64,000 nucleotides of DNA from Sphingobacterium endophyticum (lineage in GTDB: Bacteria > Bacteroidota > Bacteroidia > Sphingobacteriales > Sphingobacteriaceae), in the NCBI RefSeq assembly GCF_009733535.1, contig NZ_SMMI01000010.1:62001-126000 (forward strand), given 5' to 3'. A program made the translations under genes and the position numbers. The number at the start of each line of letters is the position of its first letter. Position 1 is the first letter of the stretch. Below the pieces are notes generated by a model, which ran no database searches, was not told where the DNA came from, and was given only the letters and a program-made list of their open reading frames with translations. Positions 53,192 to 62,389 of this stretch are shown piece by piece.

Positions 53192-54505
53192 TTATTGAAA
53201 AACAATATGTAATGATTCTTTTATTGCTGCTAGTGTCTTTTTTAAATCCTCCTCTGTATGTGCCGCTGAAATAAATCCTACCTCATATCCAGAAGGTCCA
53301 AAATATATTCCTCGGTTCAATAATTCCCTGTGCATGATTTTGTACTTTTCCATGGATGCTGGATCAATTTCATCTGCACGTTGGATTTTTTCTTGATCAG
53401 TAAAGGCAAACCAAAATATTGAACCTATCGTAGTCAGACTTACTTGGTAGTTGTTTTCCTTAATAAATGAACGTAATTCTTCAACAAATTCTTTGGTAGT
53501 TTGCTCTAATCTCTCGTAAAATCCTGGCTGTGCAAGGATTTTCAATGCAGCAATACCTGCGGCCATAGCAACTGGATTGCCAGAAAGTGTACCAGCTTGG
53601 TAAACGGCACCATCTGGTGATATATTACTCATTAATTCTTTGGATGCTCCATAGGCACCAACCGGCATACCACCACCAATTATTTTTCCATAGGTGATAA
53701 TGTCTGGTTGGATATCATAATATTTTGATGCTCCTTCAAATCCTAATCTGAACCCAGTAATTACTTCGTCCATAATCAACAAGGAACCGTTTTCCTTGGT
53801 TATCGATCTTAAGAAATCTATATAGTCCTTATCCTGAATTAATAAGCCATTGTTTGCTGGAACACCTTCAATAATCACCGCTGCAATTTGACCTTTAAAG
53901 TCTTCGAATACAGCTTTCAATGCCTCTTTATCATTTAATGCAATGACAATTGTTTCATCTGCAAAAGCCTTTGGAACACCTGCTGAGGATGTCTCTCCGA
54001 AGGTCACAAGACCTGATCCTGCTTTCACAAGCAAGGAATCGGAATGGCCATGATAACAGCCTTCAAATTTTACTATTTTATCACGTTTGGTAAATCCACG
54101 TGCTAATCGAATAGCCGACATTACAGCTTCTGTACCGGAACTTACAAAACGTATTTTTTCAATTTTCTTATTATTATTTAGAATCAATTCTGCAAGATCA
54201 TTCTCAAGTGAGGTAGGTGCTCCAAAACTTAACCCTTTCCCTAATTGTTCTTCAACCGCCGCTTTGATTTCAGGGGTATTGTGTCCTAAGATTAAAGGAC
54301 CCCATGAACAGCAATAGTCGATAAATTCATTCCCATCAGCGTCCCATAAATGTGCTCGGTCTCCGCGTTCAATAAATAAAGGGGTTCCATAAACTGATTT
54401 AAAGGCTCGTACTGGAGAATTTACCCCTCCTGGGAAGTATTGCTTAGCTTTTTCAAATAACTTCGCCGACTTTTCACGTGAAATATCCGAAGTAGATGTT
54501 GTCAT
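53192..54505 (-). CDS. hemL: Glutamate-1-semialdehyde 2,1-aminomutase
   Basis: Converts glutamate-1-semialdehyde to 5-aminolevulinate in the C5 haem pathway. The 437-residue PLP enzyme starts MTTSTSDISREKSAKLF, with FPGGVNSPVRAF, the SSGTEAVMSAIRLAR loop, EGCYHGHSD, the PLP-binding D246 (MD246EVITGFRLG) and the Schiff-base K274 (TYGK274IIGGGMPVGA). The ATG at 54505 is chosen; an upstream open stretch has only a TTG. It is transcribed on the minus strand before the small lipoprotein gene. Confidence 0.95.
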   Translation of the reverse strand: MTTSTSDISREKSAKLFEKAKQYFPGGVNSPVRAFKSVYGTPLFIERGDRAHLWDADGNEFIDYCCSWGPLILGHNTPEIKAAVEEQLGKGLSFGAPTSLENDLAELILNNNKKIEKIRFVSSGTEAVMSAIRLARGFTKRDKIVKFEGCYHGHSDSLLVKAGSGLVTFGETSSAGVPKAFADETIVIALNDKEALKAVFEDFKGQIAAVIIEGVPANNGLLIQDKDYIDFLRSITKENGSLLIMDEVITGFRLGFEGASKYYDIQPDIITYGKIIGGGMPVGAYGASKELMSNISPDGAVYQAGTLSGNPVAMAAGIAALKILAQPGFYERLEQTTKEFVEELRSFIKENNYQVSLTTIGSIFWFAFTDQEKIQRADEIDPASMEKYKIMHRELLNRGIYFGPSGYEVGFISAAHTEEDLKKTLAAIKESLHIVFQ

Positions 54506-54650
54506 AGTCTTCTGTTTGATTGTGTAGAACAAAATTAATATTTAGTAGTTAGTATTTGGTATTTAGTCCCTGATAAGTTTGAAAAATAGGGATTATGACG
54601 AAAATGTGGCTTTAGGATAGATATTTTAAAAATGCTAGAGCCATAGCTAA

Positions 54651-54682
54651 AACAAAGAAAGCTCCACTATGGGAGCTTTCTC
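54651..54682 (-). terminator. Terminator of sucC
   Basis: GAAAGCTCC (54657-54665) pairs perfectly with GGAGCTTTC (54672-54680) around ACTATG. On the minus strand the stem leads into a T-rich tail (TTTGTTTTAGC). It lies about 20 bases after the sucC stop. Confidence 0.87.
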
Positions 54683-54699
54683 TTATTTTTTTGGTATTC

Positions 54700-55899
54700 T
54701 TATTTACCTTCTTCTAGAACTTTAGTAACTAGTTCAGCCGCTTCTTTTAATAAGATAGCTGAATATACTTGTAATCCAGAATTATCAATCAATTCTTTCG
54801 CTTCTTTTGCGTTAGTTCCTTGTAAACGAACGATAATTGGAACCGGGATATTTCCGATTTCATTATAAGCGTCAATTACACCTTGAGCAACACGGTCACA
54901 ACGAACGATACCTCCAAAGATGTTAATTAAGATCGCTTTTACATTAGGATCTTTTAAGATGATATTGAAACCAGCTTTTACAGTTTCAGCATTTGCAGTA
55001 CCACCAACATCTAAGAAGTTTGCAGGTTCACCACCAGCAATTTTAATGATGTCCATCGTTGCCATAGCTAAACCAGCACCGTTTACCATACATCCTACGT
55101 TACCATCAAGTTTAACATAGTTAAGGTTGAATTCTCCAGCTTCTACTTCGGTTGGATCTTCTTCAGTAATATCACGTAATGCTGCAATTTCTGGATGACG
55201 GTATAATGCGTTTTCATCCAAATTAACTTTAGCATCTACAGCTAAGATTTTATCATCTGAAGTTTTTAATACAGGGTTAATCTCAAACATAGATGCATCT
55301 ATTGAATCATATGCTTTGTATAATGCCGCAACAAATTTAACCATGTCCTTATGTGCCGCTCCTGAAAGTCCTAAGTTGAAAGCAATCTTACGTGCTTGAA
55401 ATCCTTGAAGACCTACTTTTGGATCAATCTCTTCCTTGAAAATTAAATGTGGAGTTTTTTCTGCAACCTCTTCGATATCCATACCTCCTTCAGTCGAATA
55501 CATAATAATGTTACGACCTGTAGCACGGTCTAAAAGTACAGACATGTAGAATTCTTTGGTTTCGCTATCACCTGGATAGTAAACATCCTGGGCAATTAAA
55601 ACCTTGTTAACTTTTTTACCTTCTGGACCAGTCTGTGGAGTTACTAGTTGCATACCGATGATGTCTGTTGCTCGTTGCAATACTTCATCTTGGTTTTTTG
55701 CTAACTTAACACCACCACCTTTACCACGGCCACCCGCATGGATTTGTGCTTTTACCACAACCCAATCCGAGTTGAATTCTTCCTTCATTCTCTTAGCAGC
55801 CTCAACAGCTTGCTCTGGGGTTTCGGCAACAATACCTTCTTGTACTCTTACTCCGAAACTCTTAAGTATTTCTTTTCCTTGATATTCGTGAATGTTCAT
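54700..55899 (-). CDS. sucC: Succinyl-CoA ligase (ADP-forming) subunit beta
   Basis: Interconverts succinyl-CoA and succinate with ATP formation in the TCA cycle. The 399-residue protein has the ATP-grasp N-terminus ([17 protein letters not shown]), the [19 protein letters not shown] stretch and [31 protein letters not shown] in which the ATP-grasp metal residues lie. The C-terminal ligase part contains [10 protein letters not shown]. sucD is not adjacent. Next to sdhCAB and the acyl-transferring arginine genes it marks a window rich in succinyl-CoA metabolism. It is divergent from lolD. Confidence 0.95.
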   Translation of the reverse strand: MNIHEYQGKEILKSFGVRVQEGIVAETPEQAVEAAKRMKEEFNSDWVVVKAQIHAGGRGKGGGVKLAKNQDEVLQRATDIIGMQLVTPQTGPEGKKVNKVLIAQDVYYPGDSETKEFYMSVLLDRATGRNIIMYSTEGGMDIEEVAEKTPHLIFKEEIDPKVGLQGFQARKIAFNLGLSGAAHKDMVKFVAALYKAYDSIDASMFEINPVLKTSDDKILAVDAKVNLDENALYRHPEIAALRDITEEDPTEVEAGEFNLNYVKLDGNVGCMVNGAGLAMATMDIIKIAGGEPANFLDVGGTANAETVKAGFNIILKDPNVKAILINIFGGIVRCDRVAQGVIDAYNEIGNIPVPIIVRLQGTNAKEAKELIDNSGLQVYSAILLKEAAELVTKVLEEGK

Positions 55900-56045
55900 T
55901 GATAAAAAAATTTGCTGTAAAAATAGCGTATTTATTCGGAAGGGACAAGTTATTATTACGATTAAATTGCGCTAATTTCAATCGTACCCTATTTATTATA
56001 TTTCCATTTCAACCACTTGTTTTTGTTTTTTATTATTTTCGCAAT

Positions 56046-56699
56046 ATGATCTTAAAGGCCAATAATATTTTTAAGTCCTATGCTGACCTTGAAATTCTGA
56101 AAGGTGTCAGTATCTCTGTCAAAAAAGGAGAGATTGTTTCAATTGTTGGGGCGTCTGGTGCCGGTAAAAGTACCTTGTTGCATATTATTGGAACACTCGA
56201 TAAACCCGATAAAGGAACTGTCCTTATCGAAGGTGAAGACGTCTTCGCATTAAATGAAAAACAATTGAGTGACTTCAGAAATAAGCATATAGGATTTGTA
56301 TTTCAATTTCATCATCTGCTGCCTGAATTTACCGCATTAGAAAATGTTTGTATTCCTGGATTTATAGCTGGGCAAGATAAAAAGTCTGTTGAAAATAGAG
56401 CAATGGAATTGTTGGGGATTCTAGGTGTTGAACATCGGGCAAATCATAAACCTGCTGCGATGTCCGGTGGTGAACAGCAACGCGTATCTGTTGCCCGGGC
56501 ATTAATCAACAACCCTACATTAATCTTAGCTGACGAACCATCAGGTAATTTAGATTCTGAAAATGCAACCGCATTACATCAGCTTTTCTTTGAATTGAGG
56601 GAAAAAATGCAGCAAACTTTTATTATTGTTACCCATAATGAGGAATTGGCCAGAATCTCAGACCGAACTATTCATATGAGAGATGGATTAATCTATTAA
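56046..56699 (+). CDS. lolD: LolD-type ABC ATPase of lipoprotein release
   Basis: A 217-residue ATPase that in LolCDE drives release of lipoproteins from the inner membrane. Walker A is [10 protein letters not shown] (34-43), the signature is [16 protein letters not shown] and Walker B is [12 protein letters not shown]. The Q-loop [16 protein letters not shown] is characteristic of LolD. The ATG at 56046 is used because an upstream extension of 49 codons is not conserved in this family. No membrane partner (LolC/E) is adjacent. Confidence 0.88.
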   Translation: MILKANNIFKSYADLEILKGVSISVKKGEIVSIVGASGAGKSTLLHIIGTLDKPDKGTVLIEGEDVFALNEKQLSDFRNKHIGFVFQFHHLLPEFTALENVCIPGFIAGQDKKSVENRAMELLGILGVEHRANHKPAAMSGGEQQRVSVARALINNPTLILADEPSGNLDSENATALHQLFFELREKMQQTFIIVTHNEELARISDRTIHMRDGLIY

Positions 56700-56700
56700 T

Positions 56701-57168
56701 ATGCAAAAATTACTGATCACTTTTGGAACGAGGCCATTGGCTCAAAGACTTCATAAAATGCTAAATCCTCATTTTCAAATTATATTTGCTACATCAGAAG
56801 AGGTACCTACTTTTTTAGCTGCTAACTACCAAAAAATCCCAACAGGTCTAAATCCGACTTTTGCTCATGAAGCCTTAAAACTATGCTTAGACAAGCAAAT
56901 CGACTGTATTTTGCCTTTAGGGTTATCTGAAATCCAGTCTTTGAGCTCAGCAAATGTATTATTTGAAGAATATGGAATCCATATTTTGGCACCAAACCAA
57001 GAAAATTTGAATGAGTTATTTGTGCTGGAAAACCCGGCTTCTTCGGTTGATTTAATTCTTTGTCAAGATGGTAAAAGTTTGATCTCTGAAAAAGATTTAG
57101 GAATTAAAATTAGCGGATTATTTGCCCTTGCTGATGAGGGGGATGATTTAGCCCTATGTACTATTTAA
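56701..57168 (+). CDS. Small preATP-grasp-like protein (reduced)
   Basis: A 155-residue protein of unknown function. The opening MQKLLITFGTRPLAQRLHKML and the middle CILPLGLSEIQSLSSANVLFEEYGIHIL resemble the Rossmann-like preATP-grasp domain of carbamoyl-phosphate-synthase-type enzymes, but the ATP-grasp domain that should follow is absent. The start is 1 base after the lolD stop, and the HAD-like gene follows after 3 bases, so these are probably co-transcribed. The relation is by appearance only. Confidence 0.65.
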   Translation: MQKLLITFGTRPLAQRLHKMLNPHFQIIFATSEEVPTFLAANYQKIPTGLNPTFAHEALKLCLDKQIDCILPLGLSEIQSLSSANVLFEEYGIHILAPNQENLNELFVLENPASSVDLILCQDGKSLISEKDLGIKISGLFALADEGDDLALCTI

Positions 57169-57171
57169 AAA

Positions 57172-57729
57172 ATGATAGATTTTTCTCATATCCCTCAAAA
57201 TAAAAAATTGTTTCTTTTTGAAATTGACGATGTTCTCTTTCCCAAAAAGGATTATTTGTTACAAATATATTATCTGTTTGCTCAATTCGTGGAGTTTACA
57301 GAAGCTAGGCCAATCGCTTCAGAAATGATTGAGTTTATGAAGGAAACCTATTTGGAGCTAGGAGAGGAAGTAGTGTACAGCAAAACAGCTGAAAAATTTA
57401 ATTTCTCGAATAATTACCATGAAAATTTTGAAAGATTGATGGCAAATGGACATTTACCTTTGAAATTATTCTTATATAATGAGATTAAGCTATTATTTGC
57501 CTCCATTATTGAGAGGGGAGCCAATATAGCTATTCTAACGAAGGGTAATCCTGTATTGCAGCTGAATAAACTGAAACACATGGATTGGCAAGGTTTCGAT
57601 AAGAATGTAAAAATTTATTTTATAGACGAGTTAAACTTTAGAAATATTGAACCATTTAGTTATATTGCTTCTGAAAATCATCTAACAGAAAGTGATTTGA
57701 TTTTCATTGAAGACAATTTATCTAAATAA
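57172..57729 (+). CDS. HAD-superfamily-like protein with Glu for the nucleophile Asp
   Basis: A 185-residue protein with a HAD-like layout: motif I FLFE17IDDVLFP (usual form D-x-D-x-V/T), a helical cap (about 27-95), motif II/III candidates ILTKG and the C-terminal DLIFIEDN. The catalytic nucleophile position is Glu17 instead of Asp, while D19 is kept. That suggests a non-enzymatic or altered member. The chain ends soon after the last motif (NLSK). It sits between the preATP-grasp-like gene and the first S41 peptidase, whose start overlaps its stop by one base. Confidence 0.68.
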   Translation: MIDFSHIPQNKKLFLFEIDDVLFPKKDYLLQIYYLFAQFVEFTEARPIASEMIEFMKETYLELGEEVVYSKTAEKFNFSNNYHENFERLMANGHLPLKLFLYNEIKLLFASIIERGANIAILTKGNPVLQLNKLKHMDWQGFDKNVKIYFIDELNFRNIEPFSYIASENHLTESDLIFIEDNLSK

Positions 57730-59225
57730 TGATGAAAAAATTTCTGTTAGCTGCTGTATTAGTTTCCTGTTTGTTTGGAACTAGCTGTAAAAAGGATTCA
57801 GTTCAACCAACTGACAAACCTGTAGATGAAGATAAAGAGATTCTCTTAAGAGATTCAACTTACTATTATTCCTTAGTATTTTCCCTTTGGGAGGATAAAC
57901 TTCCACAACCTAAGGTGGATGCTAAAGGGGATGCAGATTTAAAAGCCTTTACAAATCCCTATAAGACTTCCGAAGAAGTTTTAGACGCTCTGAGAAAATA
58001 CGCTACTGATGATCGATTTAGTTTTGTAGATCGTGCCGGAACGGTTAGTGAAGAAATCCAACAAGGCGTATATAAGGAAACAGGTGCTACACCCATATAT
58101 TTGACGACCGTTGATCAAAATAACAATGAGGAAACAAAGCTGTATATAAAATTGGTTCAAAAAAATTCTCCTGCCGAAAAAGCTGGTTTAAAACGGGGAA
58201 TGAGAATCGTAAGTATAAATGGTGATTCTAAATTGGATTATGCTACGGATGAAAAACAGAATTTCAAAAACTTTTATAAGTTAATTAATGGTGAAGGGAC
58301 GCTGAATTTAGTGGTTCAAACAGCAGGAGAAACAAAAACCCAGACGATATCGGTGGCTGCTAATGCCTATAATATTGATCCTATATTAATCAAGAAAATT
58401 TTTACTGTAGGAAATAAAAAGGTAGGTTATTTATTTTATACTTCTTTTGTTAATGTTTATAGTCAATCGGGTACAAATGCCTATTATACGGCAATGGTTA
58501 ATGCTTTCAAAGAATTTGAAACAGCAAACGTCAATGAATTGGTTGTCGACTTAAGATATAACGGTGGCGGTTCAACTAGTTCTGCTGAACTATTAGCAAA
58601 TCTCATCGCTCCGACGGCAACTGCTAAAGGAAAAATGTACGACTATAAAGTAAATAAGAATTTAGTCGAAGCTGGTTGGGTTGATGAGTCAGATCCAAAA
58701 GCCCCTTTTAGGTCTGTCAATTTTAATAAAACCAATAGCTTAAATTTATCTAGAGTTTATTTCTTGGGAACAACAGGAACTGCTTCTGCTAGTGAATTAG
58801 TTATCAATGTTCTTAAACCTTATATGAATGTCGAAATTATCACGACAAACGGCAAAGGAACTTACGGAAAACCAGTTGGATTCTTTGGGTATCCTGTAGT
58901 TGATGAATACGCCGATTTATATATTACCTCCTTCCAAATGCTAAATAAGGATGGCTTTGGTGATTATTTTAATGGTTTAAAAGGTACTAAAACAGATGCA
59001 CGTGATGGTTTCTTAACGCAATTGGGTGAACAAAATGAGTCCATGCTGGCAACTGCACTAGATCATATCGCTACTGGAAGTTATTCTGCAAAAGCGTCGG
59101 CAAGAAGTACAAAAACTGCTGCCGAACGTATTCAAACACCTTCTCAGCCTGATGTAAATCAGTACAGAAAGAATATGTACAAATTTTCAGAGCAAAGATT
59201 GCCAATTCTGCCAATACAGAATTAA
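57729..59225 (+). CDS. Lipoprotein S41-family peptidase with PDZ domain (first of two)
   Basis: A 498-residue lipoprotein with lipobox FGTSC (lipidated C20). A PDZ-like domain (about 125-215; SPAEKAGLKRGMRIVSINGD) precedes the S41 tail-specific-protease fold. That fold has LVVDLRYNGGGSTSSA and the catalytic S355 in GTASAS355ELVIN, followed by TYGKPVGFF. The family cleaves C-terminal tails of periplasmic proteins. The lysine that completes the Ser-Lys dyad is not placed by eye; KPYMN after the serine is a candidate. A homologous gene follows 70 bases later. Confidence 0.88.
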   Translation: MMKKFLLAAVLVSCLFGTSCKKDSVQPTDKPVDEDKEILLRDSTYYYSLVFSLWEDKLPQPKVDAKGDADLKAFTNPYKTSEEVLDALRKYATDDRFSFVDRAGTVSEEIQQGVYKETGATPIYLTTVDQNNNEETKLYIKLVQKNSPAEKAGLKRGMRIVSINGDSKLDYATDEKQNFKNFYKLINGEGTLNLVVQTAGETKTQTISVAANAYNIDPILIKKIFTVGNKKVGYLFYTSFVNVYSQSGTNAYYTAMVNAFKEFETANVNELVVDLRYNGGGSTSSAELLANLIAPTATAKGKMYDYKVNKNLVEAGWVDESDPKAPFRSVNFNKTNSLNLSRVYFLGTTGTASASELVINVLKPYMNVEIITTNGKGTYGKPVGFFGYPVVDEYADLYITSFQMLNKDGFGDYFNGLKGTKTDARDGFLTQLGEQNESMLATALDHIATGSYSAKASARSTKTAAERIQTPSQPDVNQYRKNMYKFSEQRLPILPIQN

Positions 59226-59295
59226 TCTTTCCTTAAAAATTTGAGTCAATTATTGGAATCAAATTTGTATGATTTGATTTCTCTTATTTATACGA

Positions 59296-60735
59296 ATGAA
59301 AAACACGTTTCTAGGAAAGCTATTGGTATTATTAACAATAGTTTCATTAATAGGTTGTAAAAAAGATGTAAAGGAAATTGATCCACCACCACGTCCAGAT
59401 GGGGGGGACCGTAGCATCGACCAACAGGTTCTAGATAGTGTTTACTCCAAGTATAAATATTTGTCATATTGGGAGTCATCCATTGAAGTTGCCAATCCAA
59501 TTTCAAAATTAACGGATAAATACACGGATTATAATGCCCTTCTCTCTTATTTGATGGGGCAGACTCCGGCAAAAACAGATTATAAATTTCATCCAAATTA
59601 TGACGGTCCATTGGATCGATTCTCTTGGATCGAAGATATTGAAACGGATTCAAAAGCATCGATTAGAGCTGACCTTGCTGATGGCTATGGGTTATATATG
59701 GCATTTGACGGGAATAGAAATGATAGTTTATTCGTTTTCTTCGTTGAAGGTGGTTCTCCAGGTGAAAAAGCCGGAATAAAACGTGGCGATAAAGTCCTTG
59801 AAATGCAAGGGGATAAAAAAATGATCTATGCTAATAAAACCAAGATAGACGAGTATATCGACGGTAAGACACTAAGTATTAAAACAGAAAGCATTTCTAA
59901 AGTTCAAAAATCATATAATTTAACGTACACCTCTTATGACATTCAACCTTTTCAATTAGGAAAAGTCTTTACCGAAAATGGCATGAAAGCTGGGTATATC
60001 GGCCTTTCTTCTTTTGAGGAATTGACTTCTGGAGGTACTGATACCAAAATGAAACGTGGAATAGATTCAACTTTTAATGATTTTGGAACTCAAAATATCA
60101 ACAACCTTATTGTTGATTTAAGATATAATGGTGGTGGATATGTGAGCACTGCGATCTATCTTTTAAATAAGATTATTAATAGTTCCGGAAATGGAAAAGT
60201 AATGTTTAAATATGATTTGAACAAAAACCTTAAAAAAGAACGTGATCAAGGTAGTCAAGAATTTGTTGATGAAATCTTCAAAAAAAATAACAGCACCGAA
60301 ATTACGAATGTTGTCTTTCTTGTTAGTGACTATACTGCCTCAGCAAGTGAAATTGTCATTTCAGCTCTAAAGCCCTATATGAATGTAAAAATTGTAGGGG
60401 ATGATGGTGCAACCTATGGGAAACCTGTTGGCTTTTTTAGGGAAGATATTTTAAATAAAGCCGGGTTATGGGCTGCCTCCTTTAAAATTATTAATGCAGC
60501 GAACTATACAGATTATTGGGATGGTATTCCTGCTGATTATCCATTTATAGATGATAATTTTTATAAGCAATTAGGAGATCCTACTGAAGACATGACGAGA
60601 AAAGCCTTGGATGTGTTACTCAGTATCTCGGGTAAAAAGGCTTCAACAAGGTCATCAAGGATTCAAAGCTCTTCAATGAAGAATGTTCGAGAACTGAATA
60701 AAATCCCGCCTCGCAATATGTTAAAGGATAAATAA
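59296..60735 (+). CDS. Lipoprotein S41-family peptidase with PDZ domain (second of two)
   Basis: A 479-residue lipoprotein, lipobox SLIGC (lipidated C21), followed by a Pro/Gly-rich linker. The PDZ-like part is at about 130-200 (SPGEKAGIKRGDKVLEMQGD). The S41 fold has LIVDLRYNGGGYVSTA and the nucleophile S351 in YTASAS351EIVIS, then ATYGKPVGFF. It is clearly homologous to the neighbour at 57729 throughout, so the pair is a tandem duplication that has diverged. It is followed by a LacI gene. Confidence 0.88.
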   Translation: MKNTFLGKLLVLLTIVSLIGCKKDVKEIDPPPRPDGGDRSIDQQVLDSVYSKYKYLSYWESSIEVANPISKLTDKYTDYNALLSYLMGQTPAKTDYKFHPNYDGPLDRFSWIEDIETDSKASIRADLADGYGLYMAFDGNRNDSLFVFFVEGGSPGEKAGIKRGDKVLEMQGDKKMIYANKTKIDEYIDGKTLSIKTESISKVQKSYNLTYTSYDIQPFQLGKVFTENGMKAGYIGLSSFEELTSGGTDTKMKRGIDSTFNDFGTQNINNLIVDLRYNGGGYVSTAIYLLNKIINSSGNGKVMFKYDLNKNLKKERDQGSQEFVDEIFKKNNSTEITNVVFLVSDYTASASEIVISALKPYMNVKIVGDDGATYGKPVGFFREDILNKAGLWAASFKIINAANYTDYWDGIPADYPFIDDNFYKQLGDPTEDMTRKALDVLLSISGKKASTRSSRIQSSSMKNVRELNKIPPRNMLKDK

Positions 60736-60763
60736 ATCATTATTTAATTATTAACTTTGACCT

Positions 60764-61774
60764 ATGGCAGGAAACAAACCAACTACGATTAAAGAAATCG
60801 CTAGGAAACTAAAGATTTCTCCTTCTACAGTGTCTAGAGCATTAAATGATCATCCAAGTATTGGACTCGTTACTACCATGCGCGTGAAGAAAATGGCCGA
60901 AGAAATGGCATATGAGCCAAATCAAACCGCTATTTTCTTTAAGCAAAGAAAGACATTTACAATTGGGGTCATCCTTCCTAAACTTTCAGAACCTTTCTTC
61001 TCAGAAGCTATTAGTGCCATTGAAACGGTAGCTGAAGAAAAAAAATATACCGTATTATTGGGCCAGTCTCTAGATGATGAGAATAGGGAACTTAATATTA
61101 TCCAAACATTTAAAAAACATAGGGTAGATGGAATATTGATTTCTATGAGTAAGAATACTGGAAATACAGATTTTCTCACTCTACTTGCTAAAACTGAAAT
61201 TCCAATTGTATTTTTTGATTGTGTTCCAGACCTTCCAAATGTACATAAGATCTATAGCGACTTAGAATCGGGTATGATCGAAGCTATCGATGCATTTATT
61301 GACCGTGGTCATAGCAAAATTGCTTTGATTAATGGCCCTGAATCATTATTGGCATCTAAAGAACGTGCTGATGCATTTAAAAGTGCTCTCAAAAAGAATA
61401 AAATCCCTTTTGATTCCAATTTTATTGTCAATACAGATTTAACAGAACATGGAAATGAAGCTGCTATGGAAAAAATCTGTTCGTTGATAGATCGACCATC
61501 TGCGGTGATTTCTTTTAATGATTTCGTTACCTTAGATCTTATTCGATATGCGAAACAGCGGGGGATAGTCTTGAACCAAGATATGTTTTTCATTAGCTAT
61601 GCAAATTATCCTCTATGGAAATATATGGATAACCCGCCTATGGGAAGTATCGAACAATACCCCGAAAAACAAGCTCATAAAGCTGCTGAAATATTGTTCG
61701 ATTGTATTGATAAGAAAGAATATACTAACGACGCTCAAGTGGTCGTTTTCCCTTCAAAATTAGTACTTAAATAA
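60764..61774 (+). CDS. LacI-family transcriptional regulator
   Basis: A 336-residue repressor or activator. The N-terminal helix-turn-helix is at about 7-30 (TIKEIARKLKISPSTVSRAL) with the hinge at NDHPSIG, and a periplasmic-binding-protein-like sugar domain starts at about 63 (TFTIGVILPKLSEPFFSEAI). The effector is unknown; no sugar operon lies next to it. The 28-base gap from the S41 gene contains TAACTTTG at 60752-60759. It ends 5 bases from the convergent OsmC gene with no terminator. Confidence 0.92.
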   Translation: MAGNKPTTIKEIARKLKISPSTVSRALNDHPSIGLVTTMRVKKMAEEMAYEPNQTAIFFKQRKTFTIGVILPKLSEPFFSEAISAIETVAEEKKYTVLLGQSLDDENRELNIIQTFKKHRVDGILISMSKNTGNTDFLTLLAKTEIPIVFFDCVPDLPNVHKIYSDLESGMIEAIDAFIDRGHSKIALINGPESLLASKERADAFKSALKKNKIPFDSNFIVNTDLTEHGNEAAMEKICSLIDRPSAVISFNDFVTLDLIRYAKQRGIVLNQDMFFISYANYPLWKYMDNPPMGSIEQYPEKQAHKAAEILFDCIDKKEYTNDAQVVVFPSKLVLK

Positions 61775-61779
61775 AAATC

Positions 61780-62196
61780 TTAGTTGATTTGAATGCTATA
61801 GGTAATGTCGATTCCGCCATTAGCCAACATATCATGTACTGAACAATATTTTTTTACCGCTAATTCAGCCGCCTTTTGAGCTTTCGCCTCGTCAATTTGA
61901 CCTTTTAGCTTAAATGATATGTGAATTTTAGTAAAGATGTTTGGGATTTCTTCCCTACGTTCGCCTTGAACATCTACTTCAATATCTTGTAAATCCTGAC
62001 GTTGTTTTTGTAAAATTGTCGTCAAGTCAAAAACGCTGCATGATCCTAAAGCCATCAAAACCAGCTCCATCGGTCTTACTCCTTTTCCTTCTCCACCGAT
62101 TGATTCCGGACCATCAATGTTTACTTTTACGTTTGATAACTCACTAGAGGCTTCAAAATGTACGCCTTCATTCTGTCTTTTTAAATGAACTTTCAT
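61780..62196 (-). CDS. OsmC-family peroxiredoxin-like protein
   Basis: A 138-residue protein of the OsmC/Ohr fold, thiol-dependent reductases of organic hydroperoxides. The two active-site cysteines are C53 (MALGSC53SVFDLTT) and C118 (KYC118SVHDML); the ExxxMxxxG-like GVRPMELVLMALG precedes the first. The N-terminal HLKRQNEGVHFEA strand is typical. It is most like the YhfA branch. It is alone on the minus strand, convergent with the LacI gene. Confidence 0.88.
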   Translation of the reverse strand: MKVHLKRQNEGVHFEASSELSNVKVNIDGPESIGGEGKGVRPMELVLMALGSCSVFDLTTILQKQRQDLQDIEVDVQGERREEIPNIFTKIHISFKLKGQIDEAKAQKAAELAVKKYCSVHDMLANGGIDITYSIQIN

Positions 62197-62307
62197 GTTT
62201 TAAGTTTTGATAATGTAAAGGTAGGTAAATTAGAATGATTCCTCCTTGCATTGAGATTTTGTATGCTGAATATGGAATTCATTTGATAATTCATCCTGCC
62301 GAGATCG

Positions 62308-62357
62308 AGAATAAAAATAAGAAGCCGTATCCTAAATTAATTTGGATACGGCTTCTT
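62308..62357 (-). terminator. Terminator of the GDSL lipoprotein gene
   Basis: A perfect 14-bp stem, AAGAAGCCGTATCC (62319-62332) with GGATACGGCTTCTT (62344-62357), has an 11-base loop. On the minus strand it continues into ATTTTTATTC, a T-rich tail. It lies 33 bases after the stop. Confidence 0.9.
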
Positions 62358-62389
62358 GATTATTTTAAAGCTAATGATTTAGCCAATTT

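Noticed and set aside
55899-56045. A 49-codon N-terminal extension of lolD.
   Set aside because: It is hydrophobic and Phe-rich with no counterpart in LolD proteins. The ATG at 56046 gives the usual 217-residue ATPase.
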